NCBI RefSeq assembly: GCF_002871795.1
Contig: NZ_PNHL01000001.1
Coordinates: 164,797-228,796 of the forward strand
Origin: Brachybacterium sp. UMB0905
Lineage (GTDB): Bacteria; Actinomycetota; Actinomycetes; Actinomycetales; Dermabacteraceae
Length of the DNA stretch: 64,000 nt
Direction of reading: 5' to 3'
In this document: positions 53,760-62,990 of the stretch, in pieces
How positions within the stretch are numbered: the stretch's first letter is position 1
Layout: each line of letters begins with the position of its first letter
Translations under genes and position numbers: made by a program
The notes under the pieces: model-generated
What the model was told of the DNA's origin: nothing
The model's database searches: none
Seen by the model: the letters and a program-made list of their open reading frames with translations, nothing else

Positions 53760-55201
53760 ACAAGCCCCTGCGCCACGTGTGGCTGGTGATCGGCGTGCTG
53801 TTCGCGCTGCTGTTCACCTCCACCACGTACTTCCAGGTCATCGCCCAGGACCGGCTGAATGCGCACGCGAGCAACCGCCGCACGATCTACAACGAGTACG
53901 GCCGGCATCGCGGCCCCATCGTCGTGGACGGCACGGTGATCGCCTCCTCCCAGCAGTCCGGGGACACCTACGGCTACCTGCGCACCTACGATCCCGGGGC
54001 GATGTACGCCCCCATCACCGGGCACTACTCGGTGATCTACGGCTTCACCGGGATCGAGCGGTCGCTCAATGACACCCTCTCCGGGGAGGCCGATGCGCTG
54101 TTCTACCACCGCATCTCGGACATCCTCTCGGGCCGACAGGGTCGCGGCGCGACGGTCTCGCTGACAATCGACCCCCAGGCCCAGCAGGCCGCGTGGAATG
54201 CGCTGCAGGGCAAGCGCGGCGCCGTGGTGGCGCTGGATCCCACCGACGGGGCGATCCTCGCGCTCGCCTCCGCACCCAGCTACGACCCCAACCGTCTGGC
54301 CGCCCATGACACCGCGGCGGTGTCCCAGGCCTGGCAGGAGCTGAACGAGCATCCCGCCCGGCCCATGACGAACCGGGCGATCGGCGGGGACCTGTACCCG
54401 CCCGGATCGGTGTTCAAGCTGATCACGGCCGCAGCGGCGCTCGAGAGCGGCGACTACACCGCGGCCACGGAGATTCCCGGGCCGGGCACCTACACGCTGC
54501 CGGGCTCCTCCTCGGTGATGAACAACTTCGCGGCCGGACGGCAGGACCCGTGCGGGCCCGATGACCGCTCGAGCCTCGCCGATGCGCTGCGGCAGTCCTG
54601 CAACACGTCCTTCGCGATGCTCGGGGTGGAGCTCGGCGAGGAGCAGCTCACCAAGACCGCCGAGGAGTTCGGCTTCGGGCAGTCCCTGACCATCCCGATG
54701 GGGGTCACGCCCTCCCGGATCGGCGAGGACCTGGATGACGCGCAGCTGGCCACCACGGCGATCGGCCAGTTCGAGACGCGCGTGACGCCGCTGCAGATGG
54801 CGATGGTGGCGGGGGCGGTGGCGAACGACGGCGTGGTGATGCAGCCGCAGCTGGTGCGCAGCGTGCGCACCGCCGACCTGTCCACAGTTCAGGAGCTGCG
54901 CGCCCAGGAGCTCGGCCAGCCGCTCTCAGCCGCCAACGCCTCCCAGATGCGCCAGATGATGGTGAGCGCGGTCGAGGACGGGACCGGCGGTGCGGCGATG
55001 ATCGACGGCGTCGAGGTGGGCGGCAAGACGGGCACCGCCCAGTGGGGGGAGGGCCGCAACCCGCATTCGTGGTTCGTCGGCTACGGACAGGTCGAGGGCC
55101 GACGGGTGGCCGTCGCAGTGCTGGTGGAGGAGGGCGGATACGGCTCGCGCACCGCGGCGCCGATCGCCCGTGACGTGATGGAGGCGGTGATCCGCGGATG
55201 A
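53756..55201 (+). CDS. pbpA: class B penicillin-binding protein
   Basis: The 481-residue transpeptidase has an N-terminal anchor (about 8-27), a short dimerisation domain and a penicillin-binding domain with SVFK (Ser218, Lys221), SCN (Ser281-Asn283) and KTGT (Lys425-Thr428). It cross-links new glycan with RodA. ATG 53756 overlaps the rodA stop, and its own stop overlaps pknA (ATGA). The length is usual for the actinobacterial PbpA. Confidence 0.95.
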   Translation: MNKPLRHVWLVIGVLFALLFTSTTYFQVIAQDRLNAHASNRRTIYNEYGRHRGPIVVDGTVIASSQQSGDTYGYLRTYDPGAMYAPITGHYSVIYGFTGIERSLNDTLSGEADALFYHRISDILSGRQGRGATVSLTIDPQAQQAAWNALQGKRGAVVALDPTDGAILALASAPSYDPNRLAAHDTAAVSQAWQELNEHPARPMTNRAIGGDLYPPGSVFKLITAAAALESGDYTAATEIPGPGTYTLPGSSSVMNNFAAGRQDPCGPDDRSSLADALRQSCNTSFAMLGVELGEEQLTKTAEEFGFGQSLTIPMGVTPSRIGEDLDDAQLATTAIGQFETRVTPLQMAMVAGAVANDGVVMQPQLVRSVRTADLSTVQELRAQELGQPLSAANASQMRQMMVSAVEDGTGGAAMIDGVEVGGKTGTAQWGEGRNPHSWFVGYGQVEGRRVAVAVLVEEGGYGSRTAAPIARDVMEAVIRG

Positions 55202-56664
55202 GGACGGAGAAAGGGCTCGTGCTCGAAGGGCGCTACGAGCTGACGTCGCTGATCGCCACGGGCGGCATGGGGCAGGTCTGGAAGGGCCAGGACCAGGAGC
55301 TGGACCGCGAGGTCGCGGTGAAGGTGCTGCGCGAGGAGTACGCGGGAGACGAGGGCTTCCTCAAGCGCTTCCGCGCCGAGGCGCGGCACACTGCGGCGCT
55401 GTCCCATGACGGGATCGCGGCGCTGTACGACTACGGCGAGCTGGACGGGCGCGCCTACATCGTGATGGAGCTGTGCCCCGGTCGGCCCCTGTCGGACCTG
55501 ATCGAGGAGAACCCGGGCGGCCTGCCGGAGAAGCGCGTCATCTCCCTGCTGATCCAGCTGGCACGCGCCCTGGATGCCGCGCATTCCAAGGGTGTGGTGC
55601 ACCGCGATGTGAAGCCGGAGAACGTGCTGGTGGATGTCGAGGACGACTGGTCGATGAAGGTCACGGACTTCGGGATCGCGCGCAGCAAGGATCAGGCGCG
55701 GCTGACGAAGACGGGTCTCGTGATGGGCACCGCCCAGTACCTCTCCCCCGAGCAGGCGATGGGCAAGCAGGCCACGAGCCTGTCGGACATCTACGCGCTG
55801 GGGATCGTGGCCTACGAAATGCTCGTAGGCAAGCGGCCCTTCACCGGCTCGAGCCAGGTGGAGATCGCGATGGCGCAGGTCAAGCAGCAGCCGCCGGAGC
55901 TGCCCGAGGTGATCGAGCCCGATCTGCGGCATCTGGTGATGATGATGCTGGCCAAGGCGCCGGCGAACCGGCCGCGCTCCGCCTCGGCGGTGGCGCGGAT
56001 CCTGGAGTCCATCCAGCGCGGGGTGGAGCCGCATTTCAGCACCGGTGCAATTCCGGTGACGCGTGTGGAGGACCACGACTGGACCGGCGAGCAGCCCACG
56101 CGGTCGTCCCGCCCGGGCGCCTCGCCGACGGGAACCCGCACCGCGGCGATGCCGCTGCCGCTGTCGGGCCGCGGCGGGATCCGCCATCGCTCGGCAACCT
56201 CGGGCCCCTCGGCGCTGTCCGCAGCCTCGGCCTCCTCGGCGCCCTCGACCCCGCGTCGCCGGGCCGGCTCCCGCTCGGCGCCCTCGGCGAGCTCCGGTCC
56301 GTCGGTCGCCTCGCCGCCCTCGGCATCATCCCCGGAGCGCGGCGCTTCGTCCCCGGTCTCTGGCACCGCGTCGCCCGGCCGCCGCGGCGAGGATCCGTTC
56401 TCGGGGGTGGACAGCCGCGCCTCGGAGCGCACGGTGCATGGCACGACAACGGGCCGCCGCGTGGGCGGGATGTCGGTGCCGGGGCTCGTGCTGCTGGTGA
56501 TCGTGCTGGTCGCGATCATCGCTGCGGTGCTCGCGGCCACGGGCGTGCTGCCGCTGGGGGCGCTGGATGCGCTCGCCGAGCAGGATCCCGCTGAGCTGTG
56601 GACGGCACGTACCATGATCGGATCCGAAACGATCGGTCCCGGACCGAGGACAGGTGTGGAGTGA
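55198..56664 (+). CDS. pknA: PknA-like serine/threonine protein kinase
   Basis: A 488-residue Hanks-type kinase: glycine loop ATGGMGQVW, Lys42 in VAVKVL, HRDVKPEN with Asp137, DFGIA with Asp157, and MGTAQYLSPEQ. The juxtamembrane stretch (about 290-435) is long and Ser/Pro/Ala/Arg-rich. A single helix near 438-458 leaves only a short outer tail, without PASTA domains, as in PknA. It is coupled to pbpA (ATGA) and to pknB (GTGA). Expected targets are division and cell-wall proteins including FhaA/FhaB. Confidence 0.95.
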   Translation: MRTEKGLVLEGRYELTSLIATGGMGQVWKGQDQELDREVAVKVLREEYAGDEGFLKRFRAEARHTAALSHDGIAALYDYGELDGRAYIVMELCPGRPLSDLIEENPGGLPEKRVISLLIQLARALDAAHSKGVVHRDVKPENVLVDVEDDWSMKVTDFGIARSKDQARLTKTGLVMGTAQYLSPEQAMGKQATSLSDIYALGIVAYEMLVGKRPFTGSSQVEIAMAQVKQQPPELPEVIEPDLRHLVMMMLAKAPANRPRSASAVARILESIQRGVEPHFSTGAIPVTRVEDHDWTGEQPTRSSRPGASPTGTRTAAMPLPLSGRGGIRHRSATSGPSALSAASASSAPSTPRRRAGSRSAPSASSGPSVASPPSASSPERGASSPVSGTASPGRRGEDPFSGVDSRASERTVHGTTTGRRVGGMSVPGLVLLVIVLVAIIAAVLAATGVLPLGALDALAEQDPAELWTARTMIGSETIGPGPRTGVE

Positions 56665-58814
56665 ACGAGAACAGCGTGCTCCTGGGCGGCAGGTACCGCC
56701 TGGGCGAGGTGCTCGGCAGCGGCGGCATGGCGGAGGTGTTCCTCGCCGAGGACACCCGCCTGCATCGGACCGTGGCCGTGAAGGTGCTGCGCTCTGACCT
56801 GGCCCAGGATGCGAACTTCCAGGAGCGCTTCCGCCGGGAGGCGCACAGCGCCGCGTCGCTGAACCACCCCGCGATCGTGGCCGTGTATGACACCGGTGAG
56901 GAGCAGCAGCGCACCGTCACCGGCTCCGAGCTGACGATCCCGTTCATCGTCATGGAGTACGTGCAGGGCCACACGCTGCGCGAGCTCATCGACCCCGAGC
57001 AGCCGATGGATGCGCGGCGGGCCGGGGAGATCATGGGGCCGCTGCTGAGCGCGCTCGAGTACTCGCATCGGGCGGGGATCGTGCACCGGGACATCAAGCC
57101 CGGCAACATCATGATCAACCAGGCCGGGGCCGTGAAGGTGATGGACTTCGGGATCGCCCGCGCGATCGCGGATGCCACCAGCGCGATGACCGCCACGCAA
57201 GCGGTGATGGGCACCGCCCAGTACCTCTCCCCCGAGCAGGCCCGCGGGCAGCTGGTGGATGCGCGCTCGGATATCTACTCCGCCGCCTGTGTGATGTACG
57301 AAATGCTCACCGGGCGCCCGCCCTTCACCGGGGACACCCCGGTCTCGATCGCGTACCAGCATGTGCGCGAGGAGCCGCAGGCTCCCTCGATGTTCAACCC
57401 CGCGATCACGCCGGAGATGGATGCCGTGATCCTCACGGGCCTAGCGAAGGACCGGGAGGCGCGCTACCCCTCGGCGGAGGCGTTCGGCGCGGACATCCGC
57501 ACGGTGCTGGCCGGTGGAACGCCGGAACTGACGGCGGCTGCGGCCGCAGCCGGGGAGGATCCGGAGGCCACGACGGTGCTGTCCACCGTGGACGATGCCA
57601 CCGAGGCGCTGCCGATGGTCGCCGCCGGGGTCGGTGCCGCGGGCACTGGGGCTGCCGGGGCGGACTCTGCCTCGTCCCCGAGCCCCGCGACGGGCCCGCT
57701 GGCGCTGCGCTCCGAGGAGGAGCTCGAGCCAGAGAAGAAGCCCTGGTGGCTGTTCGTCCTGATCGTTCTCGCGGTGCTGGGTCTCATCGCGGCCGCCCTG
57801 GCTGTCCTGCAGCCGTGGAAGCCGGATGGCCCCCAGATGGTGACGGTCCCGGACGTGGTGGGGCTCAGCGAGGAGGAGGCAGGCACGGCGCTCACCGAAC
57901 AGGGCCTTGAGCCGAGCTTCGAGCAGGTGGCCTCCACAGAGGTGGAGACCGGGCAGGTGATCAGCACCGATCCCCCCGCCGGTGAAGAGGTCGAATCCGG
58001 TTCCGCGGTCGCCGTGACGGTCTCCGCCGGACCCGATGCGGTGACCGTGCCGGAGGACCTGGAGGGCAAGACCCGCGAGGAGGCCCGCAAAGCTCTGGAG
58101 AAGGTCGGCCTGGTGATGGTCGAAGGGGAGACAGAGGATGTCCCGCAGGAGCAGGGCACGGTGGCCAGCACGAACCCGCAGGGCGGGGCGTCGGTGGACC
58201 AGGGCTCCGAGGTGACGGTGCGTTTCGCCTCCGGTGATGTGCAGGTGCCCGATGTGGTGGGCATCCCCTTCGAGCAGGCCAAGGAGCAGCTGGAGGCCCG
58301 CGGCTTCCAGGTCCCCGATCCCTCCGCCCGGGAGTCCGAGGATGCGGATCCGAACACGGTGCTGAGCCAGACGCCGGGGGCCGATGCCGGCACCGCCCGC
58401 TTCGGCTCGCGCGTGGACCTCGTGGTCGCGGCGGAGCCCGGCCCGGTCGCGGTTCCCAATGTCACCGGGCAGAGCCTCGAGGATGCGCGACAAGCGCTGC
58501 GCGATGCCGGCTTCACCGGCTCCGAGGTGGTCCAGGAGCATTCCGACTCCGTCCCCGAGGGGCACGTGATCCGCACCGATCCCCCGGCGAACGAGGAGAC
58601 CGACCGCGGCACCACGATCACGATCGTGGTCTCCTCCGGCCCGGAGCCCACGCCGGAACCGACGGAGGATCCGACCGAAGAGCCGGATCCGGAGGACCCG
58701 ACGGATGAGCCCACGGAGGAGGATCCCTCGGGCGGGAACGGCAACAACGCGGGCGGCAATGCGCCCGGGGAGAACAACGGGCGCGGGAACCGCGGCAACG
58801 GCGGCAATGGCTGA
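56661..58814 (+). CDS. pknB: PknB, PASTA-domain serine/threonine protein kinase
   Basis: A 717-residue receptor kinase. The kinase domain (about 10-285) has GSGGMAEVF, Lys41, HRDIKPGN with Asp144 and MGTAQYLSPEQARG. The membrane helix is about 362-384. The outer part has four PASTA units (repeated VPDVVGLSEEEA, VPEDLEGKTREEA, VPDVVGIPFEQA and VPNVTGQSLEDA) that sense muropeptides or lipid II. A Glu/Pro then Asn/Gly-rich tail ends the protein. GTG 56661 overlaps the pknA stop. Its stop overlaps pabA by 8 bases. Confidence 0.95.
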   Translation: MNENSVLLGGRYRLGEVLGSGGMAEVFLAEDTRLHRTVAVKVLRSDLAQDANFQERFRREAHSAASLNHPAIVAVYDTGEEQQRTVTGSELTIPFIVMEYVQGHTLRELIDPEQPMDARRAGEIMGPLLSALEYSHRAGIVHRDIKPGNIMINQAGAVKVMDFGIARAIADATSAMTATQAVMGTAQYLSPEQARGQLVDARSDIYSAACVMYEMLTGRPPFTGDTPVSIAYQHVREEPQAPSMFNPAITPEMDAVILTGLAKDREARYPSAEAFGADIRTVLAGGTPELTAAAAAAGEDPEATTVLSTVDDATEALPMVAAGVGAAGTGAAGADSASSPSPATGPLALRSEEELEPEKKPWWLFVLIVLAVLGLIAAALAVLQPWKPDGPQMVTVPDVVGLSEEEAGTALTEQGLEPSFEQVASTEVETGQVISTDPPAGEEVESGSAVAVTVSAGPDAVTVPEDLEGKTREEARKALEKVGLVMVEGETEDVPQEQGTVASTNPQGGASVDQGSEVTVRFASGDVQVPDVVGIPFEQAKEQLEARGFQVPDPSARESEDADPNTVLSQTPGADAGTARFGSRVDLVVAAEPGPVAVPNVTGQSLEDARQALRDAGFTGSEVVQEHSDSVPEGHVIRTDPPANEETDRGTTITIVVSSGPEPTPEPTEDPTEEPDPEDPTDEPTEEDPSGGNGNNAGGNAPGENNGRGNRGNGGNG

Positions 58815-59466
58815 GCACGGACCGGGCGGCGCCCGGATCCTGGTGGTCGACAACTACGACAGCTTCGTGTGGACGATCGTCGGCTACCTGCAGCAGATGG
58901 GTGCCGACACCCACGTGGTGCGCAATGACGAGGTGCCGCGGCGGGACGGCACGGTGGATCTGACCGGGTACGACGGGGTGCTGATCTCCCCAGGCCCCGG
59001 CACGCCCTCGACCGCCGGCCAGAGCCTGGCGGTGATCGCACGCTGCGCGGAGCTCGCGGTGCCGATGCTCGGGGTCTGCCTGGGCCACCAGGCGCTGGGG
59101 CAGGCCTTCGGGGCGACGGTGACGCACGCCCCGCAGCTCATGCACGGACGCACGAGCTCGCTCACGCATGAGGGCCGCAGCGTGTTCGCCCACGCCCCCT
59201 CGCCGATGACGGCCACCCGCTACCACTCGCTCGCCGTGGTGCCGAAGACGGTCCCGGAGGAGCTCGAGGTGACGGCCCGCACCGCGGACGGCATGGTGAT
59301 GGGGCTCGCGCATCGGACGCTGCCGCTGCATGGGGTGCAGTTCCATCCGGAGTCGGTGCTCACCGAGAACGGGCACCTGATGCTGGCGAACTTCCTGGAG
59401 CTGTGCGACGGCGTCGATGCCCAGGCCCGGGCGGAAGGTCTGCGGCCGCTGATGACAGCCGGCTGA
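58807..59466 (+). CDS. pabA: glutamine amidotransferase subunit, PabA/TrpG type
   Basis: A 219-residue class I amidotransferase that supplies ammonia to chorismate-using enzymes for p-aminobenzoate or anthranilate. It has VVDNYDSFVWTIVGYL, ISPGPGTP, GVCLGHQALGQAFG (Cys91), and HPESVLTENG (His180, Glu182). ATG 58807 lies inside the pknB end (8-base overlap). The same gene follows pknB in many actinobacteria. The partner subunit is not in the window, so PabA versus TrpG is not settled. Confidence 0.9.
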   Translation: MAEHGPGGARILVVDNYDSFVWTIVGYLQQMGADTHVVRNDEVPRRDGTVDLTGYDGVLISPGPGTPSTAGQSLAVIARCAELAVPMLGVCLGHQALGQAFGATVTHAPQLMHGRTSSLTHEGRSVFAHAPSPMTATRYHSLAVVPKTVPEELEVTARTADGMVMGLAHRTLPLHGVQFHPESVLTENGHLMLANFLELCDGVDAQARAEGLRPLMTAG

Positions 59467-59468
59467 GG

Positions 59469-59522
59469 CTCAGCTGTCCAGCGGCGCTCAGCTGTCCAGC
59501 GGCGCTCAGCTGTCCGGCGGTG
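59469..59522. repeat. three 18-base tandem repeats at the end of a small gene
   Basis: Units CTCAGCTGTCCAGCGGCG start at 59469, 59487 and 59505; the third differs at two bases. Each carries, on the minus strand, an in-frame TGA. The first stop met by the small gene is in the unit at 59505, so the two further copies lie just after its end. Confidence 0.85.
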
Positions 59523-59682
59523 CCGTGGATCCCACGAGCCCGTCGTTGAACGGCATGTGCGGGGCGATCGCCGGGAACACCCAGCCGAACAGCAGCACGA
59601 TCACTCCGGCCAGCAGCAGCAGAATCAGCAGGATCCGGACCCACAGCGGACCGGGCAGATGGCGGAACAGCCAGCCGTACAT
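59506..59682 (-). CDS. 58-residue single-helix membrane protein
   Basis: This small gene encodes MYGWLFRHLPGPLW, then one strong membrane helix (about residues 13-37, ILLILLLLAGVIVLLFGWVF) and a short polar tail ending GSTAPPDS. ATG 59682 shares one base with the sortase stop (TGATG), so it is translated after the sortase. Small proteins of this type are common between the kinase cluster and sortase E in this group (from memory). No function is known. A tandem repeat contains its stop codon. Confidence 0.75.
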   Translation of the reverse strand: MYGWLFRHLPGPLWVRILLILLLLAGVIVLLFGWVFPAIAPHMPFNDGLVGSTAPPDS

Positions 59683-60413
59683 CAGGCACCCTCCTCCTCG
59701 GCGAGGGCCGGAGGAATGCCATCCTCCCGCGCCGTCCAGTACGCAAAGCGGGCATGGACGATGTAGCGCTCTCGCGCGGAGTACATCGGGTGGCAGGCGG
59801 TCATGGTGAGCATCCGCTCGGTGGGCTCGGCCTGAAAATCACCGGGGACCGGGGCGATCACGTCGACGTCACCGGGCATGACCACCTCCCAGGAGGTGAC
59901 TTCGTAGACCAGGAACGCATCGGCCGTCTCCACCACGATCGGATCGCCCTCCTGCAGACGGGCGATGTCCTCGAAGACGCGGCCGTAGGTGTTGCGGTGC
60001 CCGGCCACGGAGAAATTCCCCACCTCGCCGGGCAGGGCGGTCTCCGGGTAGTGACCGGCCCCCTTGACATTGAGGACCTCCTCGAGGCTCACGCCCTCGG
60101 CCAGGGGGAACGTCTCGCGGTCGAAGTCGGGCACGTGCATGGCCCCGAACACCATGGTGTCGGCGGGGGTGTCCAGGGCAGGCGGCGGGCCCTCGCGCGG
60201 GGTGGCGATCTTCTGGGAGTCCACCTCACCCCACTGATCGCTGATCGTGTCGATGATCCTGGCCTGCTCGCGATCGGCGATCACGTCGGTCCACCACAGC
60301 TGCCACACGAGGAACAGCAGCAGCAGGGCGCCGAGGGTCAGCAGCAGCTCTCCGATGATGCCGATGACCGCGACGCCGCGGCTGGGCTGGGCGCCACGGC
60401 GACGGTCGCTCAT
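59682..60413 (-). CDS. srtE: class E sortase
   Basis: The 243-residue protein has an N-terminal membrane helix (about 14-38) and an extracytoplasmic sortase domain: VAGHRNTYG (His139), MLTMTACHPMYSARERYIVHAR with Cys207 and Arg214/216 as catalytic candidates. The TACHP motif and length fit class E sortases of high-GC Gram-positives, which anchor LAXTG-type proteins to the wall. No such substrate is visible here. ATG 60413 overlaps the DUF881 stop (ATGA); the longer frame upstream is a shadow. Confidence 0.9.
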   Translation of the reverse strand: MSDRRRGAQPSRGVAVIGIIGELLLTLGALLLLFLVWQLWWTDVIADREQARIIDTISDQWGEVDSQKIATPREGPPPALDTPADTMVFGAMHVPDFDRETFPLAEGVSLEEVLNVKGAGHYPETALPGEVGNFSVAGHRNTYGRVFEDIARLQEGDPIVVETADAFLVYEVTSWEVVMPGDVDVIAPVPGDFQAEPTERMLTMTACHPMYSARERYIVHARFAYWTAREDGIPPALAEEEGA

Positions 60414-61144
60414 CCGGCCACCGCCGCGGTGAGAGTGAGGGAGCCGGAGTAGGCCGGCAAAGTCGTCTCGGGGAGGATCTCGATCTGCTCCCCCAGGCTC
60501 ACGTGTTCCACCCATTCACGGTACACCGCGACCCCGGGAGCAACCTCCAAGGCCTGGAGCATCTGCTCGGTCGGTCCGATCACGGTGATCGTGAACGGCG
60601 GGGAGTAGACCCTGCCCTCGAGCAGCAGGGTGTTGCCGGCGCAGCGGAAGGCGCTGCCGGCGATCACCCGCTGGTCCTGCAGCATCATCGCCTCGGCACC
60701 ACCGGCCCACAGCGCGTTGATGTAGGCCTCGAGGTCCTGCTGGTGCACCACGAGGTCATCGGGCCGTGCCCCGGGGATCGTGCCGAGGGAGCCGCTAGGC
60801 GCATCGGTCAGGGTGATCTGCAGGCCGGGTCCGGTCACCTCGGAGAGCCCGACGGTGCGCGCCACCTCCTCGGTGCGGGAGGCGAGGGACTGGCCGGCGG
60901 CCTGCCCGGTGAGCTCCTCGATCTGCTCGCGTTTGGCGGCGTTGTCCGCCGAGAGCCGCTCGATGGTCTGGGTGCGTTCACGCAGCACACTGCTCACGTC
61001 GGCGCTCTCATCGCGGATGGAGCCACCGTCTCCCAGGCGGGCCGTGGTGGCGAACAGCACGCCTGCCAGGAGCATCACGGCGACCACACCCGTGCGCGAA
61101 CGCAGGCTGCGCGGCGACGTCTGCGGGCCGGTGCGGCGGTCCAT
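60410..61144 (-). CDS. DUF881 family protein
   Basis: A 244-residue protein with an N-terminal helix (about 19-36), a coiled-coil-like segment (about 50-80, RERTQTIERLSADNAAKREQIEELTGQ) and the DUF881 domain (GLQITLTDAPSG, NALWAGGAEAMMLQDQRVIAGS, YSPPFTITVIGP). It is often found next to crgA and sortase E and is thought to be a division-related membrane protein of unknown mechanism. First gene of a three-gene minus-strand operon. Its promoter may be the minus-strand TAGGGT at 61189-61184 in the 123-base divergent gap. Confidence 0.9.
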   Translation of the reverse strand: MDRRTGPQTSPRSLRSRTGVVAVMLLAGVLFATTARLGDGGSIRDESADVSSVLRERTQTIERLSADNAAKREQIEELTGQAAGQSLASRTEEVARTVGLSEVTGPGLQITLTDAPSGSLGTIPGARPDDLVVHQQDLEAYINALWAGGAEAMMLQDQRVIAGSAFRCAGNTLLLEGRVYSPPFTITVIGPTEQMLQALEVAPGVAVYREWVEHVSLGEQIEILPETTLPAYSGSLTLTAAVAG

Positions 61145-61182
61145 GGCGGCTCCTCGCCTCGCACGGTGGAGGGGACGCCCAT

Positions 61183-61193
61183 TACCCTAGGCC
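61183..61193. promoter_or_regulatory. candidate divergent -10 elements between the DUF881 gene and crgA
   Basis: TACCCTAGGCC (61183-61193) carries TACCCT for the plus strand (80 bases before crgA) and TAGGGT on the minus strand (about 40 bases before the DUF881 gene). It resembles TACCCTGGGTC elements before lacZ and the TAG-interrupted gene. Confidence 0.35.
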
Positions 61194-61267
61194 ACGGCCC
61201 GTGTCCGCGGGCCCGCGCGGCGATACCCGTGCGTCACATCGTCGAAGCCCTGAAGGAGCACCGGGAG

Positions 61268-61690
61268 ATGGCCAAGAGCAGGAAGACGAAGGGCGCCAAG
61301 ACCCCGGTGAAGAGCACGCGGAACCAGAAGAGCCCCGCCGCGGGCGCGAAGGACCCGGTTACGACGGCGAAAGATCCCGTCAAGGGCGCGAAGAAGCCCG
61401 CCGGCGGCGAGGTCCCCGAGAAGGCGAAGGACTCCACCCGCTCCACCTCGGTGCGCACGGCCGCGGCAGAAGAATCGCGCCGCACCCGGGGCCGACGGGT
61501 GGCCGCGGCGACGCAGAATCCGCAGTGGCTCGCTCCCACCGCCGTCGTGTTCCTCATCCTGGGGCTTGTGTACCTGGTGACCTACTACATTTCGTCGGGC
61601 ACCCTGCCGCTGCCGATCGGGGATTGGAACCTCGCCGCGGGATTCGGGCTCCTGCTGGTGGGCGGCGGCATGCTCATGTTCTGGAAGTAG
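61268..61690 (+). CDS. crgA: cell division protein CrgA
   Basis: A 140-residue protein: a Lys/Ala/Pro-rich cytoplasmic N-terminus (about 85 residues, longer than in typical CrgA) followed by two membrane helices (about 89-108 and 118-137) with NPQWLAPTAVVFLILGLVYLVTYYIS and NLAAGFGLLLVGGGMLMFWK. CrgA helps place FtsZ and recruit septal proteins. ATG 61268 follows GAAGGAG. It ends with TAG. Divergent from the DUF881 gene. Confidence 0.92.
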   Translation: MAKSRKTKGAKTPVKSTRNQKSPAAGAKDPVTTAKDPVKGAKKPAGGEVPEKAKDSTRSTSVRTAAAEESRRTRGRRVAAATQNPQWLAPTAVVFLILGLVYLVTYYISSGTLPLPIGDWNLAAGFGLLLVGGGMLMFWK

Positions 61691-61845
61691 TGATCTGAAC
61701 GCACCGTCACATTCCCGTGACGACTCCCCCGTCGCTCGGCGGAACGCCCCGCGGCCCGAGTAGGCTCAGCAACACGCGCACCCGCCAGGCGTCCAATGCC
61801 GATCCCGGCGGTGCGCGCACTACGCACCGACCATCTGGGGGATCG

Positions 61846-62790
61846 ATGACCACCACTTCTTCTGTGCGGCGCCGGATTGCCGCCCTTCTGCTGCTGCCGT
61901 TCCTTCTGGTGATGGCGGGATGCGGCAAGTTCCACGCGGACTTCGAGATCAAGGACGCGGAGACTATCGAGTTCGCCCTCGACGTCGCCGTGGACGAGGA
62001 GATGCTCGCCGGCCTCTACTCCAGTGCCGAGGACTTCTGCCGCGACATCGAGAAGGAGATCGACTTCGCGAACGAGAACGCGCCCAAGGTCGCTCCCTAT
62101 GAAGAGGACGGTCGGCTCGGGTGCACCGTCAACGGGGTGATGGTCGACGGGAAGTTCGGTGACGGCCTCTCGCTCGTCGAGGAGGACGGCCAGCTCATCC
62201 TCACCCTCGATCTCGGCGCGGAGACTGCGGAAGCCGACGTCACCGATCCCTCTATGCAGGGCCTGGATTACCGTATGAGCTTCTCCTTCCCGGGCAAGGT
62301 GGAGTCGGCCACCGCGGGTGAGATCGACGGCAACACGGTGACCATCACCGATCTGAGCAATCTCGACACCGACACTCTCGAGATCCGCGCTGACGCCGGC
62401 GGCTTCCCCTGGCTGATCGTCATCCTGGTGGTGCTGTTCCTGGGCTTCCTGCTGCTGCTGGCGCTCGCGGCGGTCGCGTTCTTCGTGCTGCGCAGCCGCA
62501 AGGGCAAGAACAGCGGCGGTGGCGGCGGGCAGACCCCGTACGCCTCCGCTCCCTCGCCCGCCCCGCAGGGTGGCGCGCAGGGCATGCCCGGTCAGCCCTC
62601 CCCGCAGCCTCAGTCCTCGCCGCAGCCGTGGGGTCAGCCGTCGCCGCCTCCTGCCCCACCGCAGGCCCCGCAGCAGGGCGGTCAGCAGCCGTGGTCACAG
62701 CCTCCGCAGCAGGGTGGCCAGCAGCCGTGGTCGCAGCCTCCGAACCAGGGCGGTCAGCAGCCCCCGCAGCCTCCGCAGCAGGGCTGGTGA
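61846..62790 (+). CDS. LppM-like lipoprotein with C-terminal membrane helix
   Basis: A 314-residue precursor: signal peptide with LVMAGC (Cys26), an LppM-type domain (about 27-182) with two Cys (65 and 93), a second membrane helix (about 187-215) and a long Gln/Pro-rich cytoplasmic tail with QQGGQQPWSQPP repeats. LppM proteins of mycobacteria act in envelope and phagosome interactions; that function is not implied here. ATG 61846 fits the signal peptide; the longer frame from 61717 is discounted. The tail composition recalls the TAG-interrupted membrane protein at 4254. Confidence 0.8.
   Translation: MTTTSSVRRRIAALLLLPFLLVMAGCGKFHADFEIKDAETIEFALDVAVDEEMLAGLYSSAEDFCRDIEKEIDFANENAPKVAPYEEDGRLGCTVNGVMVDGKFGDGLSLVEEDGQLILTLDLGAETAEADVTDPSMQGLDYRMSFSFPGKVESATAGEIDGNTVTITDLSNLDTDTLEIRADAGGFPWLIVILVVLFLGFLLLLALAAVAFFVLRSRKGKNSGGGGGQTPYASAPSPAPQGGAQGMPGQPSPQPQSSPQPWGQPSPPPAPPQAPQQGGQQPWSQPPQQGGQQPWSQPPNQGGQQPPQPPQQGW
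62671..62778 (+). repeat. 36-base in-frame repeats in the lipoprotein tail
   Basis: Units of 36 bases encoding QQGGQQPWSQPP start at 62671 and 62707, with a degenerate shortened third from 62743 (NQGGQQPPQPP). They extend the cytoplasmic Gln/Pro tail. Confidence 0.8.
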
Positions 62791-62909
62791 GAACGGGTCG
62801 GCCAAGCCCCAGCGCACCTCATCTACCGGCTGTGAGCAGGCTCATGGCGCCAGGATTGGCGCCGGGAGGAGCCCGCCAGTAGTATCGGTGAGGTCGGTTT
62901 GGCCGACGG

Positions 62910-62985
62910 GCGCCCGTAGCTTAACGGATAGAGCATCTGACTACGGATCAGAAGGTTGGGGGTTCGAATCCCTCCGGGCGCGCCA
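62910..62985 (+). tRNA. tRNA-Arg (ACG anticodon)
   Basis: A 76-base cloverleaf including an encoded CCA. The acceptor stem pairs GCGCCCG with CGGGCGC plus discriminator G. The anticodon stem TCTGA/TCAGA holds CTACGGA with anticodon ACG, which would be read after deamination as ICG. The T-arm has GTTCGAATC. It is on the same strand as the upstream lipoprotein gene and 119 bases after it. Confidence 0.95.
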
Positions 62986-62990
62986 GCGGG

